From the NCBI GenBank assembly GCA_025331445.1, contig JAIWNE010000232.1, forward strand, positions 1 through 24,895: a DNA stretch of 24,895 nucleotides, given 5' to 3'. The translations under genes and the position numbers were made by a program. The notes under the pieces are model-generated. The model did not search any database. It saw nothing but the letters and a program-made list of their open reading frames with translations, and had not been told where the DNA came from. Source of the DNA: Blakeslea trispora. Its lineage: Eukaryota > Mucoromycota > Mucoromycetes > Mucorales > Choanephoraceae. Below, piece after piece: positions 17,419 through 24,895 of the stretch; the first letter of the stretch is position 1, and the number at the start of each line of letters is the position of its first letter.

Positions 17419-17428
17419 CTCAAATGTT

Positions 17429-17443
17429 TAAACCCACCTTCTT
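17429..17443 (+). repeat. Target-site duplication of LINE-B, right copy
   Basis: Identical in all 15 bases to 11845-11859. Helitron coding sequence resumes directly after it (ATCACGTTC, ITFTAN). Confidence 0.95.
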
Positions 17444-19050
17444 CATCACGTTCACAGCAAATCTAAAATGGGAAGAAATCACTAATGAGCTTATCAAGAA
17501 TCCAAGCAATCAAAGACCCATTCAGACTGCAGCAGATCGTCCAGATATGGTGGCTCGGGTCTTCAATCTTAAGCTACGTGAGTTCATTCATGATCTCAAG
17601 AAAAAAAAATCTTTGGCAACTATAAGGGCTTAATTCGAACCATTGAATTTCAAAAAAGAGGTTTGCATCATTGCCATCTGTTGCTATTTCTCGAAGGTGA
17701 AGATGCAACTTTTCGTGATCCTGAGAAGATTGACGATGTGATTTGCGCTGAGTTGCCTTCAGAGGAAGATCACGAGCTCTTGGAGTTAGTTTCTGGACAG
17801 ATGATGCATGGTCCTTGTGGAAACATCGATCCCAAGTGTCCGTGTATGGTTCCTGATGCATACGGTGTCTTGAAGTGCACCAAAAAGTTCCCCAAGCCCT
17901 TCCAATCAACCACTGTCGTCATGCCTAATACATACCCTTTGTATCGCAGACGAATGGATGGGAGGTCTCATCGTGTACAAATTAGAGACAAAAATACCAA
18001 CGAGATGAAGTCTGTGTATCTGACTAACCAGCATGTTGTACCTTACAATCCTTTTTGACCAAGAAATATAAGGCGCACATCAATGTAGAGCTGTGTGGTA
18101 GTGTTGATGCAATCAAGTATATAAACAAGTATGTTTATAAAGGCCCTGACCGTACTACTGTACACTTGAAAAACGAAAATGACGAGATTGAAAGATATCT
18201 CACAAGCAGATACATTGGCCCTACTGAAGCTGTATGGCGTCTCTTCGAATACTCGATGCATAAAGAAGATCCTTCGGTCACTTCACTTGCCATTCACCTT
18301 GAAAATGAAGAGCCTGTATACTTCGATCCTGAGTCCAGTGCTGAAGAAATTCAAGGAGTGCTCGACAACACGTGTTCTACTTTGATGGGTTTCTTCAAGT
18401 ACAACTTGATAAATGAAGATGGTCGCCGATATCTTTATCAAGAATTTCCTTCGTACTTTACATGGAAAGCGCAAGATAGGAAATGGCAGATCCGTAAAAA
18501 GGAATTCTCTGTTGGTAGAATATACTACTGTACACCTACTGCAGGCGAAAGATTTTTCTTGCGTCTATTGCTCACCGTTGTTCGAGGTCCCACTTCTTTT
18601 CAAAATCTGAGAACCGTCAACGGTGTAGTTTATTCTACGTTCCGCGAGGCATGTCAAGTACTGCACTTGATTGAAGATGACCAAGAATGGTTTAAATGCT
18701 TTTCAGAAGCTATTGAATTTGTTTCTGGTTCAAGTTTGCGTTCCCTTTTTGTGTCTGCGCTTCTATTTCAGGAATTGAATCAACCAAGAGCCCTTTGGGA
18801 TAGATTCTGCTTGAACATTTGTGATGATTTGGATGTTCGTATGGCATGACTTGGTCTTGATGTTCAGTTGAGTAATCTTGATGTATCACATGCTTTTTAT
18901 CAAGACTTGGCAAAATTAGACTACAGCCTATATCTACTTGAGCAGGCTTTCACAGATGCTGGTAAGACTCTTTCTTGCTTTGGTATGCCTCTACCGATGT
19001 TTAATTGGAGACATCTGCTTGAACGAATGGGTGATGTGGTATTTCCCTAA
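17444..19050 (+). pseudogene. Helitron Rep protein, 3' part, with frame breaks
   Basis: It continues the Rep domain after LINE-B: FITFTANLKWEE and DRPDMVARVFNLKL (Helitron-like N domain). A frame break at A9 (17601-17609) follows, then EFQKRGLHHCHLLLFL with the HUH motif (His codons at 17669-17671 and 17675-17677), GPCGNIDPKCPCM, and a second break at T5 (18052-18056). KYINKYVYKG follows, with the paired catalytic tyrosines (18118-18120 and 18130-18132). An in-frame TGA (18847-18849) interrupts LDVRMA | LGLDVQ, and the frame ends at TAA 19048-19050 after FGMPLPMFNW. Both frameshifts behave as loss of one base. The SF1/Pif1 helicase half expected next is absent. Confidence 0.87.
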
Positions 19051-19332
19051 GCATCCTATAGCCAAGTCGAATTAGATTACACCTATAATACTAAAACCTT
19101 CTAATACAATGTTAACATCATATTAGAAGGTAGAAATCATATAAATGATTCTACGTATTTTATTGGTACTGAATTTAAATTACAAGAGATTGATTTTTAT
19201 TATAAGCCAATTTACTTTTGACTTATGAATCTTCCCTTACTTTTAATAAAGGATTCAAGGAGACTCATTTCGCTTAGCCGACTCATTTTTTACAACTTAC
19301 TGATTCATACGTCAAATATCACATTTTTTTAA
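19051..19332 (+). other. Leader and candidate 5' LTR of the gypsy element
   Basis: A candidate LTR spans 19110-19323. It begins TGTTAACA, has TATAAAT at 19140-19146 and AATAAA at 19245-19250, and ends ATCACA. The ATG of Gag-Pol follows only 9 bases later, leaving almost no room for a normal primer-binding site. Either the boundary is wrong or the element is self-priming or truncated. The 3' LTR that would settle this is outside the window. Confidence 0.3.
19097..19130. repeat. Nested palindrome at the Helitron/gypsy junction
   Basis: CCTTCTAATA (19097-19106) and TATTAGAAGG (19121-19130) are perfect 10-bp inverted arms. The centre contains a second perfect palindrome, ATGTTAACAT (19109-19118), separated by CA on each side. 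It lies where gypsy LTR sequence would be expected to start (TGTTAACA at 19110). Confidence 0.85.
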
Positions 19333-22300
19333 ATGAATTCTGCCGACAATACCTCCAACAACAACAACAACTCATCCAGTTCTGTCACTACCCCTGGTCG
19401 CGACATTCCCGTGCTTGAGGAATTTATTCTTGATGACTGTATGTTGTCCGCTGAAGATGACGGTTTACTTGGCCAACACAGCGCTGAAGCTATGGACATT
19501 GATAGTACCGTAGACCGCGCTGGCATTCGCCATGAAGAGACTCTTAGCTCTGATGAAGCTAAGGGCATTCAAAGTAAAATTGCCGCTCTCATCCAAAGAA
19601 TCGAGGGGAACGTAGCTGCCTGTGAGCTCTTCAAGAACCAACTTGATGCCGCCATGAGGTTGCCCATCCCTGATGATGTCAACGAACACGCGCTTAGCGA
19701 GCACAGACTTTCTGCCTTGTCTAAGCGTATTGAGACCTTTAAAGCTGCCATTACCTCTGATATAGAGCTACTTGACAGCATCAAAAAGGCCCAGTTCGAG
19801 GATCAATCTCGTGTTAAGCAATTGCGTGCTCTGAACAAGAAGAGTTCGGACAAAGGATCCTGTTTAGATATTTCTGAGTCTGACCTCCCAAAGTTTAAGA
19901 TCAAGCCCTTGTTCGAGAGAAATTCAGCATCTCTTTCTCAAAAGCCTTTGGATGAAGATCCCGTAAGTGACTTCATTCAAAAGTTTGAACGCCTTTATCT
20001 TGTTAAGCGTGTGGATGTCAGTCAACACTGGTACTTTCATCTTCACACTTGCTTTAGTGACGATTCGGCCGTCTTAAACTGGTATAGACACCATGTTAAG
20101 AATCCCATTGAGATTCAAAAGAAGAAAATCACTTGGGAGGCTGTAAAGAATCTGATGAAAGAAAGATTTGGGAACGCATCTAATACAGATGTCTTGATTC
20201 GCAGTGAACGATTGTTGAACGCTAGACAGCGTAGGGATGAAATCTTTCTTGAGTATCTTGATCGTTTCAATAACTACCTTTCTGCCGCTAAGATAAGAGT
20301 TGATGACTGTAGCATCTTTATCATTCATTTCCTGAACACCTTATTTGGCAAACCTTTGAGGGATAAGGTAATTGAAATCCTTAAAGATGACAATTATAAA
20401 CGCAATTTGCGTAAGGGTACTGGTTCTACTGCTGACAGCAAATATGCTGACAATGAGCACTACATTCCAAGTAGCTTTTTAGATTTTGAAAGCATTATGT
20501 ACAAACATAAAGTTGAGCTCAACGACTTGTCTTCTGAAATTCTTCTTAAGACCAAAGAAAAAGAAGCTCAGAATCTAAGCAATGCTGAGAATAAGAAAAG
20601 AAAACTTGCTGCCGATGTTCCTGCCTCAGTTAATGTCAGCAACAGCAAGGATACAAAAGCTAATGTCAATGACATTAACGCCCTTATTTCCCTTTTGGAC
20701 CTGAAGACGCCTCTCTCTCAAGAGCAACGCAAAAAACTCAGGGACAATGGATTATGTACCTTTTGCCGAGTAAACAAATACTCTAAGGAACACATTGACA
20801 CATGTGTACCTCGTAAGGAATACATGGCCAAAAAAAAGGTAAACACTATTAAAGACAATGTCAAAAAAACCGAAAACAATACTGAAAAAAAGGTATTCTT
20901 TTCTAGAACAACTGACAATGATCTTGCTCCCTCCTCTGATGCCTCTGATGACGATGATTCAAGCATCGATGAATATGCTGCTGCCTTAGCTCAATACGAT
21001 CAAAGTCTACTTGATGGTACATATAATGACTCTGAAAATAAATCAGTCTTTAGTATTTCAAATTATTCCTCATCGAATGACAAACGTATTCTTGTTTCTT
21101 CCTTAAACTCCTCAATCAAAAAGCGATCTAATACGGTTGGCGATATTGATAATCCTTTTGAAACCAAAAACTTAGCGTATGCTCCAGTTTCTTGCATTAC
21201 AATTAACAATGTCGACACCAACTGTCTTATAGATACAGGTGCTGAAGTTTCATTAATTAGCAAAGACTTTGCTATTAAGAATGATATCGCATTTGAAAAC
21301 ATTCCAGGTTATTTGTGCGTTGCAGACGGTAAAAAAGTCCCACGCCAACAAACTACTGAGTTCTTGTCTGTAGAATATGACGGTCTTATGAAAACAATTC
21401 CTCATAAGTTCGACATCATAGATAACGACCAGTTAGAGAATGAAAGAAAAGTTATAATTGGGTACGATTTGCTTCCTAAACTCAATATCTTTCTTACAAA
21501 TGTAGCCTATAAATTCAAAAGTACAACTAAGGTTGATGATGCTATTGAAGATAAACCTTATGAGCCTAATGTAACTCCATATGGCTCCGACAGAGAGCAG
21601 AATGCATTTTTTAAGGCGCTTGAACCATATATCATCGCTAACAAAAATCTCAAACCTGATTCTCTCTGCAAATTGCGTGAAAGTGTATTGTATCTACCCA
21701 CTCCAGAAAGATACTATGCCAATGTGAAACAGTATCCTATCACTTATTCTGATCAGCCCAAGGTCATGGCAATCATTAATGAATGGTACGATTCTGGTAT
21801 TATCACTGAAGCAGAACCTTCAGAATGGAACTTACCTATCACCGTAATTCCCAAAAAGGACTTGAATGGTAACAAAACTGGTTTAATCCGAGTTGTCTTG
21901 GATACAAGATTGCTTAATAAAGCACTCCCAGTAATCAACGAAACCTTACCATTAATTTCTGACATTTATCATGCTATGGCTGGTGCAAAAGTATTCACTA
22001 CGATTGATCTGAAAAGTGCATTCTCACAATTCCCTGTGAATCCCGAGGATCGTAAAAAAACTAGTTTTACTGCTCCTAACGGCTTGAAATACATGCATGT
22101 TGGATCTCCCTTCGGTGTGTCTACTATCAGTCAATTGTTCTCTAGGGTGATGTTAACTCTCTTTAAAGATATGCCTCATGTCTCGGTGTTTGTGGATGAT
22201 ATCTGTATCTTCTCTCAATCCATCGAAGCTCATTTCCTGCATGTCAAAGAAGTTCTTGCAATCCTTACCGGAGCGAATCTACGTGTTAACTTTGATAAAT

Positions 22301-24510
22301 CTCATTTTGCCAAAGCTGAAGTATTTCTACTCGGCTTCTCTATATCTGAGCATGGAAGACGTATTGACCAAAGAAAGCTTACAAACGTAATGGATTGGCC
22401 ACGCCCAACAACATCTAAGCAATGTGCTGCATTCCTTGGATTCGTAAACTACTTTAGACAGCATCTCCCAAATGTTGCAAAATTAATGGCGAACTTAGAT
22501 GCTCTACGATCATTCGATGCATTGAACAAGAAATCAAAAAGTGTATTTACTTGGACTGATGTTCATGAGCACGATTTCAAAGCACTGAAACAAATCCTGG
22601 CATCTGATGTTCTACTAAGCCATCCAAACCATAGTCATCCATTCTGTATTGCCACTGATGCTTCAAATTATGCTATTGGCTGTTGCTTGTACCAAGAGTA
22701 TAATGAGACAACTGCAGATGGTGAAACTAAAACTATTACCAAGTATATTGGATTCTTTTCACGTAAGTTGAGCAAAAGTGAACAAAACTATAGCACAACT
22801 ATGCGCGAATTGCTTGCCATCATATATGCTTTAAAGCAGTTTCATAAATTCATCTGGAACGTGCACTTTACTGTCTTTTGTGATCACAAGGCTCTATCCT
22901 TTGCTCATAATCAAACGAATGCAAATTCCATGCTCATGAAATGGCTCGACGTGTTTCTCGATTATGACTTTTCAGTTGTGTATCGTAAAGGTTTGGATAA
23001 CATTCTGCCTGATATGCTGTCACGTTTGTTCGAACCTGATAATACTGATAGTTGTAACAAAGCTAATACTGCCATCAACAAACGCATTTTGCTTACCAAG
23101 AATAATTTTGGCATTTCGAATACAATCAATGAACAGAAAAAGAAGTTCAAGATTAAAGAAGATTCACGCTTGGAAAAAGATAAAAAAATTCCTTGCGTAG
23201 CCAAAAATAATGATAAGGATATTGTGTCACACAAAGATGACACTATTGAATTATCTAATGAAATCAAAAAGTCTCTTTTACAAACAAAGAAAGTCTTTTA
23301 TATACAAAGCTTACAGACAATCCATTCTGATTATCTTAACCCTCCTGAATCAGAACACCAAGACTTACTTGAGGACGCTCATAATAAAGTAGGACATTAT
23401 GGCGCTGAACAAATGGTTAAAAGATTACATCAAGAAGGAATCCACTGGCCAAACCTTATAAAGCATTGCATTGACTATGTCAGAAAATGCACAGAATGCC
23501 AAAAGCACAACATTGAAAAGAAAGGATACCATCCTGCGCGCAACTTATATAGTTATGTCCCAGGAGATCACTTCGCCATAGATCTAGGGGGACCTTTAAA
23601 TACTACTACGTATGGTTCATATAACTATTTCTTGGTCGTGATTTGTGTATGTACTCGATTCTGTATTCTACGCCCCTTAGTAGACAAGAAAAGCGATACC
23701 GTTTTAAGAGCGCTCATCGACATTTTCTCTATCTTTGGTCCACCTTCGGTATTGTCTAGTGATAACGGTAAAGAGTTTTCTAATACTCTAAGCGCTGATC
23801 TTGCCAATGCGTTGGGTTACAATCATAGATTTATCACGCCTCTACATGCCTCTGCAAATGGTATATCAGAACGACTAGTCAAAGAAGTTAAACTCGGTTT
23901 ATCCAAAACTACTCGTGGCGTTGGTAACGATTGGAGTTTACATCTTAATGCTGTTCAACTAGCCTTGAATAATCGCATATCTAAAAGATTAAATTCTACA
24001 CCTTTTTCGCTTATGTTTGCACGTAAAATGGCAGAACCTTATGGTTTCAAGAAAGATCATAGCAATATCTCGAAAGCCGAAGATCGTACGTTAATGTCTC
24101 ACGAAGAATTAATGAAACGCATTGACTATATGGCTGATATTGTATTCCCTGCTATTACTGCAAAAACTAAAGCACAAATTGAGCTGGAAGAAGCTAAATT
24201 CAACAGCAAACATCGTCTCGTTGAGTATCAACCCGATGACCATGTCATGGTCCGTGTTCATACTAAACTTGGCCAACTGGCTCCCTCATATGAAGGCCCA
24301 TACACTGTTGTCCGTAAAACTGAAGGTAACTCTTACGTATTGCGTGACGAAACAGGTGCCATGATGCCTCGTAACTATACGTCCATCGAACTCAAGTTAA
24401 TTTCTAAAGATGAGGTCATTGAAACTGATGATGAAGGCAACGAACTCAAACATTTTGAAGTTGAAGCCATTATCAATCATCGCGGTGATCATCGGAACAG
24501 AGAGTATTAG
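19333..24510 (+). CDS. Gag-Pol polyprotein of the gypsy chromovirus
   Basis: The protein has 1725 residues. A Gag capsid domain lies at about 210-335 (HWYFHLHTCF, LNWYRHH, LMKERFGN). A zinc-binding motif CTFC...H...C near 475 has the unusual spacing CX2CX8HX3C. The protease has CLIDTGAEVSL near 632. The reverse transcriptase (about 820-1000) shows VIPKKD, TIDLKSAFSQ, SPFGVS and FVDD near 953. RNase H has CIATDASNYAIG near 1105 and the Glu in MRELLAI. The integrase has an HHCC finger (about 1350-1393) and catalytic AIDLGGP, SSDNGKEF and ISERLVKEVK near 1416, 1475 and 1511, then an SH3-like DHVMVRVHTK...YEGPY. All catalytic residues are present. The frame stops at TAG 24508-24510 in the first strand of the chromodomain because one base appears missing. 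The start is the first ATG after the leader. Confidence 0.93.
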   Translation: MNSADNTSNNNNNSSSSVTTPGRDIPVLEEFILDDCMLSAEDDGLLGQHSAEAMDIDSTVDRAGIRHEETLSSDEAKGIQSKIAALIQRIEGNVAACELFKNQLDAAMRLPIPDDVNEHALSEHRLSALSKRIETFKAAITSDIELLDSIKKAQFEDQSRVKQLRALNKKSSDKGSCLDISESDLPKFKIKPLFERNSASLSQKPLDEDPVSDFIQKFERLYLVKRVDVSQHWYFHLHTCFSDDSAVLNWYRHHVKNPIEIQKKKITWEAVKNLMKERFGNASNTDVLIRSERLLNARQRRDEIFLEYLDRFNNYLSAAKIRVDDCSIFIIHFLNTLFGKPLRDKVIEILKDDNYKRNLRKGTGSTADSKYADNEHYIPSSFLDFESIMYKHKVELNDLSSEILLKTKEKEAQNLSNAENKKRKLAADVPASVNVSNSKDTKANVNDINALISLLDLKTPLSQEQRKKLRDNGLCTFCRVNKYSKEHIDTCVPRKEYMAKKKVNTIKDNVKKTENNTEKKVFFSRTTDNDLAPSSDASDDDDSSIDEYAAALAQYDQSLLDGTYNDSENKSVFSISNYSSSNDKRILVSSLNSSIKKRSNTVGDIDNPFETKNLAYAPVSCITINNVDTNCLIDTGAEVSLISKDFAIKNDIAFENIPGYLCVADGKKVPRQQTTEFLSVEYDGLMKTIPHKFDIIDNDQLENERKVIIGYDLLPKLNIFLTNVAYKFKSTTKVDDAIEDKPYEPNVTPYGSDREQNAFFKALEPYIIANKNLKPDSLCKLRESVLYLPTPERYYANVKQYPITYSDQPKVMAIINEWYDSGIITEAEPSEWNLPITVIPKKDLNGNKTGLIRVVLDTRLLNKALPVINETLPLISDIYHAMAGAKVFTTIDLKSAFSQFPVNPEDRKKTSFTAPNGLKYMHVGSPFGVSTISQLFSRVMLTLFKDMPHVSVFVDDICIFSQSIEAHFLHVKEVLAILTGANLRVNFDKSHFAKAEVFLLGFSISEHGRRIDQRKLTNVMDWPRPTTSKQCAAFLGFVNYFRQHLPNVAKLMANLDALRSFDALNKKSKSVFTWTDVHEHDFKALKQILASDVLLSHPNHSHPFCIATDASNYAIGCCLYQEYNETTADGETKTITKYIGFFSRKLSKSEQNYSTTMRELLAIIYALKQFHKFIWNVHFTVFCDHKALSFAHNQTNANSMLMKWLDVFLDYDFSVVYRKGLDNILPDMLSRLFEPDNTDSCNKANTAINKRILLTKNNFGISNTINEQKKKFKIKEDSRLEKDKKIPCVAKNNDKDIVSHKDDTIELSNEIKKSLLQTKKVFYIQSLQTIHSDYLNPPESEHQDLLEDAHNKVGHYGAEQMVKRLHQEGIHWPNLIKHCIDYVRKCTECQKHNIEKKGYHPARNLYSYVPGDHFAIDLGGPLNTTTYGSYNYFLVVICVCTRFCILRPLVDKKSDTVLRALIDIFSIFGPPSVLSSDNGKEFSNTLSADLANALGYNHRFITPLHASANGISERLVKEVKLGLSKTTRGVGNDWSLHLNAVQLALNNRISKRLNSTPFSLMFARKMAEPYGFKKDHSNISKAEDRTLMSHEELMKRIDYMADIVFPAITAKTKAQIELEEAKFNSKHRLVEYQPDDHVMVRVHTKLGQLAPSYEGPYTVVRKTEGNSYVLRDETGAMMPRNYTSIELKLISKDEVIETDDEGNELKHFEVEAIINHRGDHRNREY

Positions 24511-24895
24511 TTCGATGGAAGAACTATAGTCCTGAATGGGACGAATGGATCACTGCAGACAACATGAATGCAACTGATTTACTTCGTACCTATTGGAAAA
24601 AACTTGGTATTCCTTATAAACCCAAAAAGTCTGCCAAATATACGAACTCTCCTTCTTCTGCTGCTGTATTGAAAAAAATCCTCCTGGATCTATTTCTCAA
24701 TTCATCTCATCTCTCAATTCAGATGAGAATGTTCAAGCTTCGGATGTAAGTTCATTTGTTCCTTCCAGTCGTTCGGTCAACAAACGTACTTCTGGCACCT
24801 CAGATATTTCTCCTTCTTCAAAGCGTACACTATTGCAACTCGTAGTTCCAGTCGTCGTACTCCTTCAAATTGTAGGATTACTTACTGAACTCCTT
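24508..24895 (+). pseudogene. Frameshifted chromodomain and tail of Gag-Pol
   Basis: Directly after the stop, another frame reads VRWKNYSPEWDEWI, the aromatic-rich core of a chromodomain, and goes on LLRTYWKKLG. The first break is at 24507-24508 (one T short). A second break at A7 (24672-24678) moves to a Ser-rich tail (PPGSISQFISSLNSDENV). A third may occur near 24828, as the frame then becomes hydrophobic while a Ser/Arg-rich frame ends in TGA near 24889. Each behaves as loss of one base. The gene is cut by the window edge. Confidence 0.7.

Larger units (their letters stand above)
11860..17428 (-). mobile_element. LINE-B, near-intact non-LTR retrotransposon
   Basis: A 5569-bp element with sharply defined ends, inserted in the Helitron Rep gene and flanked by a perfect 15-bp duplication. 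On the minus strand it has a leader of about 85 bp with a TATAAAAG near the end, ORF1 with a zinc knuckle (one frameshift), a spacer of about 240 bp, ORF2 with endonuclease and reverse transcriptase, and a roughly 270-bp 3' region. The 3' end closes with an A-rich, non-homopolymeric tail (about TAAAATAACAATAAATACTA). It is clearly more GC-rich than the host Helitron. Confidence 0.93.
10312..19050 (+). mobile_element. Helitron fragment interrupted by LINE-B
   Basis: Rep-type Helitron coding sequence lies on both sides of LINE-B (10312-11859 and 17444-19050), and the reading continues across the insertion. The left part holds a zinc-finger exon and the LLFPRGDYGWH motif; the right part holds FITFTAN, the HUH motif and the paired-tyrosine motif. 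The protein stops before any Pif1-type helicase domain, and the gypsy element begins within about 60 bp. Neither terminus (5' TC, 3' hairpin-CTRR) was identified, so these limits are coding limits only. Confidence 0.85.
19110..24895 (+). mobile_element. Ty3/gypsy chromovirus, 3' end outside window
   Basis: The domain order Gag, zinc-binding motif, protease, reverse transcriptase, RNase H, integrase, then chromodomain defines a Ty3/gypsy chromovirus. Chromodomains of this group steer integration to marked chromatin. The left edge rests on the tentative LTR; the right edge runs off the window. Gag and Pol are one frame, as in several fungal elements of this group. Confidence 0.88.

Noticed and set aside
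24564..24749. A separate small gene starting at 24564
   Set aside because: It is the frameshifted continuation of the chromodomain at the end of Gag-Pol, not an independent gene.

Overview
The window is eukaryotic and almost entirely made of transposable elements nested in, or lying beside, one another. Short spliceosomal introns (about 50-60 bp with GTAAGT/GTAATT...AG ends), an AT-rich background, a nuclear-type tRNA-Val with a Pol III T-run, and the mix of LINEs, a Helitron, an IS630/Tc1/mariner element and chromodomain-type Ty3/gypsy elements fit a fungus. I suspect an early-diverging (Mucoromycota-like) one, but that is inference. No ordinary single-copy host protein gene is convincing.

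Layout. (1) 1-900: AT-rich spacer with a degenerate repeat cluster. (2) About 911-6200, minus strand: LINE-A, a non-LTR retrotransposon with a coiled-coil ORF1 and an endonuclease/reverse transcriptase ORF2 joined by a TAATG stop/start overlap. Its 5' end abuts (3) a tRNA-Val(AAC) gene on the plus strand at 6202-6274. (4) About 6345-7133, minus strand: remnant of an LTR retrotransposon (end of a coding region, purine tract, about 600-bp LTR with a TATA box, primer-binding-like site). (5) 7284-9787: a decayed mariner-type DNA transposon with roughly 229-bp terminal inverted repeats containing 22-bp iterons and TA duplications. (6) 9790-10310: spacer with two 53-bp G-rich hairpin repeats. (7) About 10312-19050, plus strand: a broken Helitron whose Rep gene is interrupted by (8) LINE-B (11860-17428, minus strand), flanked by a perfect 15-bp target-site duplication. 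Only the Rep half of the Helitron protein remains; no helicase is present. (9) About 19110 to the window end, plus strand: a Ty3/gypsy chromovirus with one long Gag-Pol frame and a frameshifted chromodomain tail.

Relative ages can be read from the nesting. The mariner is oldest by decay (frameshift, stops, lost catalytic residue). The Helitron came before LINE-B, which cut it. LINE-B and the gypsy element look young because their pol frames of 1310 and 1725 codons are open. A recurring oddity is that most frame breaks in the younger elements behave as loss of one base, mostly inside homopolymers. That could be true decay or long-read consensus error, and it decides whether LINE-B and the gypsy element are intact.

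I found no multi-gene accessory system such as defence, biosynthesis or CRISPR. The interest lies in element architecture: the LINE beside a tRNA gene, a tRNA-like B-box in the other LINE's 3' region, the iteron-bearing mariner ends, and the zinc-finger exon of the Helitron.
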